The translations under genes were made by a program, and so were the position numbers. The notes beneath the pieces were generated by a model. That model had not been told where the DNA came from. It was given only the letters and a program-made list of their open reading frames with translations, and did not search any database. From Grosmannia clavigera kw1407 (lineage: Eukaryota > Ascomycota > Sordariomycetes > Ophiostomatales > Ophiostomataceae), in NCBI RefSeq assembly GCF_000143105.1, contig NW_014040831.1:1098974-1162973 (forward strand): DNA of 64,000 bases, written 5' to 3'. Positions 35,516-47,927 of the stretch are shown here, piece by piece; positions within the stretch are counted from its first letter, which is position 1; the number at the start of each line of letters is the position of its first letter.

Positions 35516-38251
35516 TTAATGTCGCTGTCCGTCCTCGTTGGTGCCTGTTGGCGTGATGTCTCGCTTTCCAAATCGCGCGCCCAAGCCGCCAATGTCGCGC
35601 CGGAAGAAGTTGCCAATGTTCTTGAGGTTCTCGTTGATCGTAGCCTTCTCAGATACGACCGAGCCAACCCCCGTGGCGCCAAAGGCACTCGTGCCGCCCA
35701 ACGTCCCGGGCGCGACCACCGATCCGAGGCCACCCGTCGCGCCTGTGCCGACGACGCCGCCCGATGTGCCCAGCCGGTCGACACCGTCGCGCGCCGCATT
35801 CAACAGCCTCTCGCCGATGCTGGTAGCGTCCAGCCGGTTCTGCATGCCGGCCGCCGCGTTGCTGCCAAGGCCGCCGCTTTGGCCGGCCTGGCTCATCAGC
35901 GGCGTCAACAGCGGCGAGTTCTGGACCAGCTGGCGGACCGACGCGCTGGAGCTGTCACGGTGAATGGCAAAGAGCTCCATCAGGTACGGCTGGTCCTGTT
36001 TCCGCACGCCTTTGAGCTCGAGGATCTTCCGGAAGTTGCTGTCGGATCGGTCGGCAATGTGGATCAGGTACGCCTGCACCAGGCTCTCCGGCGGCGACGG
36101 CTGCACCTGCAGTGTCTTCAGGAGCGGGTCGACTCGGCCCATCGTGTGGTTGACGCGCTTGACGTAGCTGGCCGTCGAATGTGCCGCCGTGGACGCCGTC
36201 GTCGACGGCACGTGGAACGAGAGGAGACTCTCAAACGACTTGGTGAGCGTGTATTTGTCCAGAAGCATCTGCGTGTGTCAGCTCAACAAAGTACGGGCTG
36301 GACAGGCTGTAGGGACAAAACTCACCTGCTCGGCCGCAATCTCAGACACCGGCCGGCACTGGACGACGTTGGCGAGATAGGTCGCAGCCATGGCCTCGAC
36401 CAGGTGGTCGCAGAAGGCGCGGGCATACTGCGGCTTGGCCACGACGGCCAGGATCTCTTTGGCTCGGCCGTCGACGTGGCGCATCAGCTCGGACACGTAG
36501 GAGCTGTGGTCGCTGACGGTCTCCATCTGGCCCCAGCTGGTATTGCGCATCTCGCGCCAGGCGACGTCGCAGTCGGCCTCGACCTTGCGCACGAGCGTCT
36601 GCACGGCGCTGCTGGCCACGCCGAGAAAGGCGTCCGCCTGGGCCGAGAGGTCGATCCGGTCTGCCAGCTCGGCGTCGATCCGCTTCTTCAGGCTCTCCTC
36701 CAGCTGTGTCGTGTTGCGGCTCCAGAAGTCGGCCGTGTTGAGCACGACGATGACGTCGCGCAACGGGGCGCCGGCGCCACTTTGTTGTGCTGCTGTGGCC
36801 GGCAGCTGCAGCCAGCTGAGCAGGACCTGCTGGGCATACTCGTCCAGGTACTTGGCCAGGATGCGCGAAAGATCGAGCAGGCGCTCGCCCGTCGACAGCT
36901 TGGCACATTGCGAGAGCGTGACCTTGTAGACGTGGAAGAGTTCGAGGGCGGACGGGGCGACGCTCTCGGGCGTGAACTCGTCGTCGTCGGCCACGAGCGG
37001 CCGGGTGCGGTACTGCGGGATCAACGCGGCCAGCTGGCGGTCCTGCGAGTCGACCCAGAGGCTGAGATACGGCTCAAAGGCCACGCTGATGGAGCCGCTG
37101 TACGTCTGGGTGCGGCCGTCGGACGAGGCGAGCGTGTCGATGCTTGCGCGCGGCGCCTCGCTGGCAAACCGGCGCTCTAGACCCTGCTCAAAGTCGAGCG
37201 TCTCCTGCAGGCAGCTGAGCAGCAGATTGACGTCGATCTTGCCGGCGCCGTCGGGCCGTCGCATGCTGCGCTCCAGGATGCCGCGGAAGTCGTCGCGCGT
37301 GCCGTCGCAAAAGGCCGTCGCCAGCGTCTCGTTGACGCGCCAGTGTGCCGGGAAGAGGGCCGCGTGCTCGTCCTCGTGTGTCTTGAGCGTGCGGCGGAAC
37401 CAGGCGTAGCGCCGGCCGATGTTGTCGAGGCTGCCGGCCTCGTCGCTGCCCCGGAACACCTGGCGGTATTCGCGCAGCTCCGTGTTGACATACCACGTCA
37501 CCAGCCGTGTCCGCGCGCTGTCGCCCAGCGCATCCATCACCAGACAGGCCTCGACCAGCGTGCCACGCCGCACGGCCACTTCGTCTTTGGTAAAGGCCAG
37601 CTCAAAGTCTTCACACACCTGTTCTAGCAGCTCGCGCTGTAGCTCGCCCACGCCGCGGCTCAGTGCCGCAATCTGCTCGATCGACCGGTAGCTGTTGAAG
37701 TGGCGCATCAGCTGTAGCACTGCCTGCAGCAGCCCGGCACAGTCTCGGTACTGTCGTGTGTGAGCTAGTCCACGCAGCTGCTCGTATGCCGTCGTCAGCA
37801 TCTGTAGCCGCTTCAGCGCCGTCATCGACACCGTCAGGTTGCGCTTGGTACCGTCCAGCCGCTTGATGTCGGCCGTCATTGTCGTAATGTCCTGCTCCGT
37901 CTGCACTGCCCGCGATCGCACGTCCTCGATGCGCGAGAAGACAGAGGCCAGCTCTGTCTGGGCCGACTGCATCCGCTCAAGAGACGCCCCTGACCCGTAT
38001 GCCTGGGCCGTCTCCATGGCGGCGATCTCGCTGGACAGCTCATCGGAATGGATTCGGAGTCGGCGGGACACGATAGGGAGAGAGCTGACGGCTGATGGAT
38101 GGCTGAAGAGGATGTTGAGGTGTTCGACGGGATTGTAGTTTGCTGAAACGACAAGTCTCGGTCAGCAACCAATCGGCGGCCTGGACAGGCGGACAAGGGC
38201 ACACCAACCTGAATCGAAAGACGAGCGCTCAGCCACGGCGGTGCCACTCAT
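35516..38251 (-). CDS. VPS53: GARP complex subunit Vps53
   Basis: Three exons, 38251-38209, 38142-36326 and 36268-35516 (introns 66 nt phase 1 and 57 nt phase 0); 870 residues. The N-terminal exon joins to NYNPVEHLNILFSHPSAV, the usual Vps53 opening, followed by coiled coil (about residues 40-130). Then come GTKRNLTVSMTALKRLQML and YEQLRGLAHTRQY, the hallmark region of Vps53 N-domains. The second half is the helical-rod C-terminal domain with MLLDKYTLTKSFESLL. The last ~120 residues are low-complexity Gly/Ala/Ser. With Vps51, 52 and 54 it tethers endosome-derived vesicles to the trans-Golgi. A 584-codon open frame on the other strand is only a shadow of codon bias. Confidence 0.93.
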
Positions 38252-39822
38252 CTTTCTGGTCACCCGGTCCGGATCCAATCCGGAAAAAGGTCGACGGTTG
38301 AAGTGCAGAGAGAGTTCTCAAAAATTGGCAGAACCCATGGAGAGAGAGCAATGGAAATCCGGGCCCCAGGCAACCGTGCTTGGCCCTTTCTGTAGGGCGT
38401 CCTTGCGGCTGCTGATATCTCTGGTTCCACCGGTCGGATCTCGACGGACGGTCGTGGTGCACTGTTGTGAGATAGCTGTCGCAGCTGTCCTCCTCTTGCT
38501 GTCATCGTGGCCCAAACATCGTCTTAGGGGCCACACAGCCACACGCCGTTGCGCCTTCCGTGCCTGGTGTCCCGAAAAGGAAGGCGGTGGTGGGCCAGTA
38601 ATCAGAGTCACGTGACGCTATCGGATCGTGGGATGCAGTTCACAGAAATCGCTTCCTGCGCGGTAGAAAAGGATCGTCCTGGCCGGGCCGGAAATTAGAA
38701 AGCAAATCGCAACGCTCAATCGTAATTACGAGTACACGACTCACCGGCTCACAAGCACAAAGCAAGGACCCGTCGGGTGCGAATGGAAAGACACCTACAC
38801 CCCGGCTTTATCAATCAGTGGTCCTGCGTGCTGCAACCTTCGTCACATCTGCTTGCCGGCGGGGCGGAAGACAGAAAACACGCGTGGACGACAGCAAGGA
38901 CCCGCTGCAGTTATCTGTCTGATTGAGCATCTTATCGGACGTGGTTCGACCTGCCAATCCAGCCCTCCGGCGTGTCAGTTCCCCTCCAGTGCACTGCCTC
39001 TTCCCCACCACACTCTCACTTTGGAGCAAGATACATGGCGGCAGGCCAGACAGCCCTGGCAGCGAGCTCTACTCTGCCTCTGCGGGATCCTTCTGCTGCA
39101 CACCATACATGCAGATCTGCCCAACATGTCGTTGTTGTCGTTGCAATTGCACCCAGCGCATGCATCCTGCCTGCAGCAGTCCCACACCTTGCTACAGGAA
39201 ATGGCCGACTCGTATTATTGTACGAGTACTTTGGGAAATGACCAATCAAAAGCGGCCTGTCACTGCCTGTTTCCTACACTGTGAAGCCAACCAGAGACCT
39301 CGGCAGTGGCGCCATCCCTCCAAGTAACAGGCCGTGAGGCTTTTTCTATTTTCGGCTCAATACCATATCTAGATGTTGCCAGCTGTCTTCCCGTTTCTCC
39401 GTGGAACCGGTTTGTCAGTGCAGATAAAACCACACATGGCAGAATACGAGGATAGAAAGGACTCTGCAACCGAAAAGTTGGCACAATGGGCCTTTCGTCG
39501 AAATGAATACGGATCTGATGCCCCGAACGCTCTCGCCAGCCGCTTTCCGCTCGTCCAGGCCGTGTTGCTTCCTATGTATGCATGCAATGCAAGGCTAATG
39601 GCTGAAAAAGAAACGATGTTATGCATGTGCCCGATGTTGCTCCCGCCCGTCCTCACTCTCTTCCCGTGGGTATGTGGTTCTTTTTAGCTGCCGTAGACGC
39701 CGTCCCTGAATGAGTTTTTCCATCCGTTCCTTTTTTGTAGCCCTGAGCTGTCTTCCGGAAAGAAAAAAACGCCTTGATTCGCTGTGACCTTGATGACCCC
39801 CCTTCCTCCGTCCGTAACGCCC
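38252..39822. other. Intergenic spacer
   Basis: 1.6 kb between the VPS53 start and the 3' end of the GH18-like gene. No supported gene, tRNA or repeat family copy was found. Confidence 0.5.
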
Positions 39823-41097
39823 CTATGAGCCGTGTAGTGCGCGAAAGCCAGCCGCAATCAGACTTCGCTTGCTGTCTTTGGAATCAGATGGAGCTGTCCA
39901 GTAATACAGCCCCTGCTCTCTCCACGCGGTCCGTTAGCAAAGCACACCATGGGCAAATAGGAGGAAGACTGACCCCCAGCGACTTCTGCTTGCAAAAAGC
40001 AGCCTTCAGGCGAACGGTCTCGGGATTGTCGTAGCTGACAAAGCCGCCGTCACCACCGACGCACTGCGCCGCAACGACGCGCTTGTCGGTGTGCTCCCGG
40101 GCTCCCCGTCGGGGCAGCTCGCGATATTCAAAGGTGCCGTCCTCCATGCCACCGGCAGCCGAAAAGCTGTGGCCGGGGCCGGCGGTGTCGAGAAAGCTGC
40201 GGCCGTAGAGCGGGATGCCGAGGAGGATCTTCTTGGACGGCACGCCCTGCGACATGAGGTGCTGCACGGCCGAGGCGCCTGAATTCTCGTCCTTGCCGAC
40301 GGCATACAGCTGAGCCTGGTGCCCACACTTGGGGGACCACGGTCCGTACAGATCGTAGGCGGCCAGGTTGACCAGGTCCACGTAGCCGGCTACATGCCGG
40401 AGGTCCAGCACCTGCAGGTAGTCCTTGTTGGCGGGCAGAGACGCCGTCACTACGTACTTGTCCTCGGTCAGATACATGCGCACCTGTCCGAGCAGGGCGA
40501 GAAAGTCTGCTCCTTGCTGGGCGTCGCTGGGATAGGCCCAATTGACTGTGTGGAAACCGGGACCGTCAGCTCGCTGTCTGCGCCGAAACGGCAGATGGGA
40601 AGGAAAACAGAGGCTCGCTCACTGTCGATGCCGTCCAGCCCCGAAGCATCGACCAGACCCAGAGCCGATCTCGCAAAGTTGTCTCGTCGGATCGGATCGG
40701 CTGCGACGCTCGGAAACACCGCCGCCGACTCGGTACCGCCGATCGAGAGCACTACCTGCAGATGGTGGTGCTCCTGCTTGCGGTGCATCAGAGACCCCAG
40801 TGCTCCCTGCACGCCATCACACGGCGCTCCGGCGTCGGCCCATTCGTCGCTCAGCTGCATCCGGTCGTCAGCCTTGTCATCTGGCCCCGCCCCCCTGAAA
40901 ATATGGTGACGACTTACAAAGACAATTCCCTCGAATGTCACCTTGGCAAATGCATAGTACACAAGGCTGATGCAGCTGTAGTTCAGCTGGCCGGGGGTGT
41001 CTTCTGCGTAGAGTGCAGAGCTTGGGTAGTATACCGCATTTGTAAACATGATGTTGGACTGGCTCCCCATGCGTGGCTTGCGAGACGAGGACGCCAT
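39823..41097 (-). CDS. GH18 chitinase-like protein, catalytic motif lost
   Basis: Four exons: 41097-40918, 40854-40623, 40545-39974 and 39912-39823 (introns 63, 77 and 61 nt; phases 0, 1, 0); about 357 residues. The GH18 fold is recognisable throughout: VVLSIGG (strand 3), GLVDASGLDGID (strand 4), VTASLPA, NLAAYDLYGPW, ILLGIPLYGRSF, GGDGGFVSYDNPETV and the last strand GLYYWTAPSD. The catalytic DxxDxDxE reads D-G-I-D-I-N-W-A: the third Asp is Asn and the proton-donor Glu is Ala. There is no signal peptide, so the protein is predicted cytosolic. Hydrolysis is not expected; sugar binding is possible. An alternative ATG lies ten codons upstream (41127). The frame is intact and splice sites are good, so this is not an obvious pseudogene. 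Confidence 0.85.
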
Positions 41098-41139
41098 CGT
41101 GCTCTGTGGGTGGGGGAAAGACGGCAATGTGCTCGATAG

Positions 41140-41235
41140 CGGTCTAGGAAAAGAAAAGGAGGGACAGATAGGACGATGGCAGTCAGAAGGAAAAAGAAGG
41201 AAAAAGAAGAAAAAAGAAAGTAAAAAAGGCAGGAG
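41140..41235. repeat. Purine-rich tract upstream of GH18-like gene
   Basis: GGAAAAAGAAG-type units. On the sense strand of the GH18-like gene this is a CT-rich leader just upstream of the start codon. Confidence 0.7.
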
Positions 41236-42999
41236 AGTAACACAAGGACGGTATATGCAGACTCGAGACTAAACAAGCATGGTTGGTTTAGACGTTGAGG
41301 AAAGACGACGGTGAACCGAACTAGTAATTAGTGTATTCACCCCAGGTCCGGCTACAGGAGAAGAAAAGGGAAGAGGATAATATACGGGAGCTAAACTGCA
41401 CCAACACATGTTGGACTTAGGGGCTGACGTGTTGTTCGGTCGGGCAGCAAAGTAGACCACCGAAGGGGCCGGGGGAAAGTAATGAATTTGGGGAAAAAAG
41501 CAGCAACAGGAGTATACGTGACTGGTGAGGCAAGGGGAAGGCGGAAGGCAAGGGGCAGACTGATAGGAGACAGGAACCCAGCTTGTGTGTTTTGTACAGC
41601 AAGGTCGGAAAGCCTAAAGGTGCACGAGTGCCAGCTTGCCGGAGGCGCAAGAGCTCGCGAGTGCTGGAGAGAGAAGGCGGCCGAGACGATGAGTCGTGCC
41701 CAAAGGCTGTTGCTGTCGGTGGGCCCTGGCGTAGAGGAGCCGAAGAGAAGAGCAGGAAAAAAACAGAACCAAAAAAAAATACGAAATACAAACTACAAAA
41801 ATACACATATGAATTGGAATCAGAAATGGAAATTGAGAAAAAGCACGGGAGCGGCCAAAGCAAGGCTCGTTCGCTTCAGCGGATCCACAAGGCCGGCAGC
41901 AGACATGCATGACATAGTTGTCGTCCTTGTGGCTGCGGCAGAGCAAAAGTGGCCAGCCACGACAACGGGCACTGCTTGTCTGAACTGTGTATGGACAGCA
42001 CGTCTGTCCGCGGACGGAGCACAGGACCCATCAGCGACAGCCCAAGCGCAGGTGCAGGTGCCGCGGTACGAGGAGAGAAAGAGAGGACGAGAGAAGGAGA
42101 GAAGGAGAAGGAGAAAAAAAACGACAAAAAGAACGAGAGAAAGGAAGGAGGCGTCCACACAGCTGCTTCGCCCCCGGTCGAGAGCCCCGACCATCGTGAG
42201 ATAATGGGTAAGGCCGTGTGCACACCGGGCTCGTGCTAGCCCTGCAGCTACTACGACGTCTGAACGCCCTCCTCCGTCCTCGTGTCCTCTTGGCCTTCTC
42301 GGGCGCAGCGTTACCACCACCTGACCCGGCAGGTCGACCGTCGGGACGACAGCAGCTGCGACCTCTTCTCTCTTCGTGCTTCTCGTTCCTCCCTCGGCTG
42401 CTCCTTTCACCCCTCCTCCCCCTCCCATAGGTTGGCTGCCCTCCGTCCTGCTGAGCTCATCCCACCCCCCACATCCGATCAGGAAACGAGCCTAGTCCGT
42501 TTTCCCTGTGGCCTCCGGCAGATTGCAGGCCTGCGAAATATACGAGCAAGTAGAAGAAGCACCACCGAGTCCGCCCCGTGTCGTGTCCCACGAGCCGACC
42601 GGACCCAGAGCCTGCTGCCTGCAGTGGAGGGGCACAAGGTGATCCGCAGAATCTTCTGGCGGTCAGCAGCGAGCGGTTGAGCACATACGCTGGGAACGGC
42701 AGGCAGATCGGCTAGTCTGTCCATGGCTGGCTGCTTGGCCGTAGCCACGGGTCGGGCTAGCCTTAGTGGCTAGCCCTGGTGGGTAGTGCTTGACATATAC
42801 GAGCAGGCGTGCTAGGCGTGAAGCAGCCTGCGTGATCGCACCGCCTCGCTCGCCAGACCCGATTGTGTACCACGGAGACGGGACGAGAAAGAGCCTGCGA
42901 GGACCAGAGACGGCTCAGCCCTGGTGACGGATGGGGTCATGGATCATGCTACATCATGTTACCTGTATCATGGCCCATGACTGATGACCCATTGTTCGT

Positions 43000-43031
43000 G
43001 GATCATGGATCATGGATCATGGATCATGGAT
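43000..43031. repeat. Heptamer tandem repeat (GGATCAT)4
   Basis: Four exact GGATCAT units at 43000-43027 plus a partial fifth. Scattered ATCATG words occur in the 70 bases before them. Confidence 0.9.
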
Positions 43032-45246
43032 TGTTGTGAAGCCAGCACCCCGTGACTGTAACTGCCTGTCTGTTGATGGGGTCTAAAACAGAATGGAGTA
43101 CCAAGGTTGTTCCGGCTCGATGTTGCAACCACCACAGAAAGGGCCGTTCTTCTTGACGCCTACCCACCCCTCCCTCTATTTGTCTGTCTGTGCGAGTTCT
43201 GTGCTGCCCCTCCCCCTCTGACAGCTGCCGACGGACGAGAGTAAGATACTTGTCAGTTTTTCACGCCGCGTGTGCGTTGGCAAGTCTCATGCGTTAGCCC
43301 GTCCCACCGTCGCCATCTGGGGGGGACAGACTGGTAGAGAGCAGCCGTGTCACTGGCTGCGCCGGAGCAGGACGTCCCTCTAACTTTGCACGTCGTACTA
43401 TGCAGCAGCACTGGCAGCCAGCACCATTTCGCCTCCGTCTGCCGTCGCCGTAATCAGCCCTGCCTCTCGAGGAAAAGAGCCGAGGGCGTCGACGTTGAGC
43501 TGGAGACGAGTTCGAGACGGAGAAGCGGAGGGTACGGAGCATGCAACAGCTCACCGTTTGCAGCCCAGACATCCTGGGTAGCAGCCCTTCCAGAAAATTC
43601 CAATGCTCGACCTAGCGTGCGACAGAACGACCAGCCGATGCGACGTGCTGTCCTCGCCCGCGTTCTCTCGCTGGTTCTCAGCAGATCTGCCAGAGGATGC
43701 AGCGTGATAGTACATACATAGTCCGATACGATGACGTCTTGTTTCATTGCTTCCCTGTCTTTGCCTAGCACCGAATCCAACCTGCAAGTCATCCATCCAG
43801 CAATGCCTTGCTGGATTTGGCATAAACGGCCGCCTTCAATTTCCCGTTGGCGTTTCGGCTAGCGACTCCGTAAATGGCTCGACAGGCCCCATGCTCGTCA
43901 GTTGTGCGCTTTGCGTAAGAGACCCGTTGCCGGCTGTCGAGTCGGCGCGGCTCATTTGCGCAGTACTTTTAGTTTTTGGACCTCAACCCGAAGCGGCCGT
44001 CCTCTGTCGCCAAGACAGGCTGATGTCCGAAAAGGCAGCAACAGGCTTTACCGCTACTTTCGTCCGGTCCAGGTGAAGGGCAAAAGGTACGAGCTGACTC
44101 GAGCAGCTGAGTCGGAACCATTCCGACCCTGCCAGCTTTCCTGTCTCATTTGTCTTTCTTCCTCTTTTGTTCTTTTTATTTTATTTATTCTTGTGTGCCC
44201 GTGTTGGCGAAATGGAATTATGGAGCAAGGCAGACGATGGTGGAGCTCGTTGTCCAAATCCGGTTTGAGCAGGCGGTGAGCGCCGGTTTTAGTGGCCGAC
44301 AAAATTGCAGGGAAGGAGTACTTTTTACCCGTTTTTTTCTTCTCTCATCCAATTTTTATTTTTTATTTTTTCACTCTCCTTTCCTACTTACCGACGCTGC
44401 GCCTTGCACCGCCAGCACCCAAGCAACACGAGTTTATTGGACGGAAGAACAAAAAGAAAAGGGTTGGGCAGGGCGCCAAACAGCTGGCGGACTGGGACGA
44501 AAAGTCGTCGCCCCAGAAGCCACCGCAAAAGCCCTCGACGTGTTGGTCCAGGTCCAGCTGTTGGTGACCGACTTCCGCCTGGCTTTTGACCGGCCATCCT
44601 TCCCGATTTCGCTCATGCCGCTCATGTTTCGCATTGCGACTCCGCCGCATAAGGCAGTTGTTCGGGCGGAGATCTTCACCTGTTTTCCTTGTTTTTTCCC
44701 TTCTTGTCCCATGTCTGGCCAACCAGTGCTGGCCGGCAGGTGACGAAGAGGCAGTGCTGGGAAAGTACACTTTTGCCTTCGTTTGGCAAATTGCTCTACT
44801 TTGTAGCACAGGGCAGAAAATAAGGAAGTGCAGGAAGGCGAGCTGACTGGTATCCTTGCAAGCTGCAGATCTTGGGTGATTGTTTCATGTGCGTTCCGGT
44901 AGCATCGTTAGCAGATGCTGTTGGCTGTGTCGTCAGCCGACCGAACATTCCATACTCCCCTGCCAGAGACCGCGTCTTCTCACGAAGGCGTGAATGGCAC
45001 ACGCACTCTCAACACAATTACCCCCCTGGTGCGTGTGTCCTGCTTCCTGGCAGAGATCGATCCTTCGGGTACAAACCCGTTGCTGGGCACCCGACCTATA
45101 GAGATCGTTTTGCATCTCCTTGACAGGTCGGGAATCAGTTGTGGTTACATGTGCAAGTGAATTATGTCATAGAAGTTAAATAAATGATGTTTGGAAATGC
45201 GTCTCGTTTTTACAAGGCTGTCTTGACGTATGAGTCGTGAAAAGAG

Positions 45247-47927
45247 TTAAATGACCAGCTTGTCAATGTCGGTCACTCCGACCTCGCTGCTGCTCCGACG
45301 ACTTCCCAGGTCGCTGTCGAGGCCAGGCGTCGGCGGCGGCAGATTGGCCATCTTGGTGCAGATCCAGCAGCTGGCGTACATGTTGACGCGGTCGATGCAC
45401 ACGCCGGGCTCGCGGTTGCCGTGGCGCTTGGCCGCAAAGCCGAGGCGCTCAAACACGTCGACGTACCAGGGCAGGCGGGCGCTGGAGCGCAGCAGCACGC
45501 GACCGCCGAGGCGAAGGGCGCGGTTGAGCTTGGCGATCTGCGAGGGCGCGCCGTCGCCGCCGCGGTCAAACCAGTCCATGCTGTCCATGATGACGGCCAC
45601 GGTCAGCGACGCCGGCGCCAGCCGTGCAATCACCTCCTCGATCTCGTCCGTGTGGATGCGCAGCCCGTCAAAGGCGCCTGGCCGCGAGAGCCGCGCGTGG
45701 GCTTGTGGCGACTGGTAGTCCAGGTGGCAGCGTCGTGAGAACTGCCCGTCCAGACAGACGAGGTAGTACGGGTTCTCGGCCGCCAAGTGCACCGTCTCGA
45801 CCATCGGGTCCAGCGTGTTGACCATGTAGTGCCAGACGGCATGCGAGCGGATGTTGCGGGCTGTCGGCTTGTAGGTCGTGTTGTTTTTGTTGCTCTTCAT
45901 ATCCGTCACGTGATCGTCCTCGATCATCGCCAGCTGATTCTTGGGCACGCCTAGGGCCGTCCAGAGGAAGCTCTCCTGGCTGACGACCAGGCCAGATACG
46001 AGACGCGACAACAGGGCCGGACGAATCTTGGCCTGCCAGATCTCGCGCTGCTCGTTGAGCGTCTTGGCCTCAAGGATGGCCCGCACGGCGCCGCGGCAGC
46101 CAAAGACGTAGCTGATGTAGCGGAAGATGCGGATCGCGTTGCGCGAGCCACCCGTGTCGTATAAGCCGCCGGCGCTGGTGAAGACGTGGGCGTTGCGCAG
46201 CCAGTACTGGAACCCGCGGCTGGACAGGTGCGGCGACAGGCGCGAGAGCAGCAGCTGGCGGAAGCCCAGGTGCCGACCGTCCCCAAAGAGCCGCCAGAAA
46301 TCGTCGTAGGGCAGTTGTGCTGAGTAAGCAGCAACTTTGAGCTCCAGCAGGTGGTTCTGCGCCGGGTTCAAGTCGACCGCGTGGATGCGGGCCGGGCTCT
46401 GCAGCGCATACGAGAGGATGTTGTCACCGGCACTGGTGATGGCCAGCACCACGTCGTTCTCGCCCAGCCGTAGCAGCCGCTCGTCCACGCGTGTGTCCTC
46501 CCACGTGAAGGCGTAGATGTACTCGTCGTTGAACTGCTTGTGCTTGGCCAGCTGATCGTCGTAGTAGATCCGCCAGTGGTGGTTCTGATAGAAGAACGCC
46601 GGCAGCGGCAGCCCAGCCGAGAGGTTCGCAATCGCCGTTTCAAACGCCTTGGACCGCATCTCTGGCGCCGTTCGCTGTACGGCCCGCGAGAGGGTTGTGG
46701 CCGGACTGGGTGGCGGCCGGGATGCATTGGTACCCGAGAGGTACGGCGACTCTGTCACCATGGCGTCGACGCGCTCCACTACCTCGTGCGGCAGGCTGGT
46801 CGCGTGAAACGGCTTCTTGTGGCAGCCTACCCAAATGTAGTACGGGATCGAGCCAAGCGACCGATTCCGATCGTTGGCGCTCAGCACCGTGCCAAAGCGG
46901 TATTCAAGGTAGTCGCGCCGTCCGGCCTCGAGGCTGACGCGGTCCAGCTCAAACCAGGCCCGCCAGAACGTGCGGCCGATAAAGGGAATATGCCGGTTGA
47001 CCAGCCCGCCCGTGTAGTTGCGGAAGCCAAAGTCGGCCTTGCCTTGCACGTAAAAGTCAATGGCGCCGATGACGCCGTTGGGTGCGAGCAGCGACGTCAG
47101 CGAGTCGATGACTGAGTAGAAGTCGGGCTGTTCGGTCAGTACGAGACACGAGATGCGAGCCACACAACAAGGGGAAAGACACGCACAATCATTGACAGGC
47201 TGTAGGACATAGTGATCAAGTCCGCTCCACCGTGGGCGGGCCGGTCGAACGAAAAGTAACCGGTCTGGGTCGGTGTAGCTGCCAGGCGGTCGGCCTCGTA
47301 GTCCTCCAGGCGGAACTTGCGTGCGTCCTCGCAGATGACGTGCACGTTAGACCAGCCGAGCCGGGCAAAGCGCTTTCGCGCCACTGCACACAGGGATGGC
47401 GATAAATCGACCAGGTACACGCTCGAGAAGAATTCGGGCACGTTGACGAATGCCGACATGGCCTCGATGTTCCAGCCTGTGCCTCCACCGACGTCGACCC
47501 AGACGCGCTTGGGCGTCGTCGGCTTCGCCATTGCCGCCTTGCGGCCCTTTGCCGCTACCTGGCTCTCGTCCTCGGTGCGGCAGGCAAGCTGGGCCGCCAC
47601 GAGGGCTAACATGTCCTCACGACCCTTGAGCAGGGCCTTGCGCGTCACGTCGTAGACGCCAGCTTGCGTCTGGTAGAAGCTCTCCAGAGCATCCTGCTGC
47701 GTGCCGTCTCCACCACCACTGTGCGGCTTGATGAAGCATGAGTAGCAGAAGAGGATGAGAGACTTGACGAGGCTCGGCTGCACCTCGTCTGGCTTGCCCG
47801 TCCGGCTAAAGGACGAATACAGTTTCGTCAGGCCAATGACAGCAGATAGTGCCACAGCCAGCCCAGCAAAAAGAAGCTTGTTGTTGCCCATGCTCGGTGG
47901 CAGATTGTTACCACCAAGAGAAGCCAT
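45247..47927 (-). CDS. BTA1: Betaine lipid (DGTS) synthase, BtaB-BtaA fusion
   Basis: Two exons, 47927-47187 and 47127-45247, phase 0 around a 59-nt intron; 873 residues. A membrane segment lies at about 19-38 (LLFAGLAVALSAVIGLTKLY). The N-terminal half is a SAM methyltransferase with motif I VWVDVGGGTGWNIEAM (about 140). The C-terminal half is BtaA-like (DUF3419), with YAFTWEDTRVDERLL, VLAITSAGDNILSYAL and AVDLNPAQNHLLELK. Together they add a homoserine head group to diacylglycerol and trimethylate it, making DGTS at the ER. In Neurospora, BTA1 is induced by phosphate starvation so that DGTS can replace phosphatidylcholine. Domain order MT-then-BtaA is the fungal arrangement. The gene is head-to-head with CAB4. 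Confidence 0.93.

Larger units (their letters stand above)
41098..45246. other. Long non-coding stretch (4.1 kb)
   Basis: The largest gap between genes in the window. It contains purine tracts at about 41140-41230 and 42074-42150 and a CATG/GATCAT-rich patch at 42930-43030. Open frames here are low-complexity, overlap on several frames and show no domain. It may hold long leaders or non-coding transcripts. Confidence 0.5.

Noticed and set aside
35426..37180. 584-codon open frame on the plus strand
   Set aside because: It lies opposite VPS53 exons 2 and 3, has no domain and is explained by GC-rich codon bias of the real gene.
41482..42204. 240-codon plus frame
   Set aside because: Lys/Arg/Glu low-complexity produced by purine tracts; no domain.
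43000..43031. Short tandem repeat considered as a CRISPR-like array
   Set aside because: A simple 7-base tandem with no spacers, in a eukaryotic genome.
45055..45110. CGGGTACAAACCCG stem resembling a tRNA T arm
   Set aside because: The loop lacks the TTCRA pattern, and no acceptor or anticodon arm can be drawn around it.
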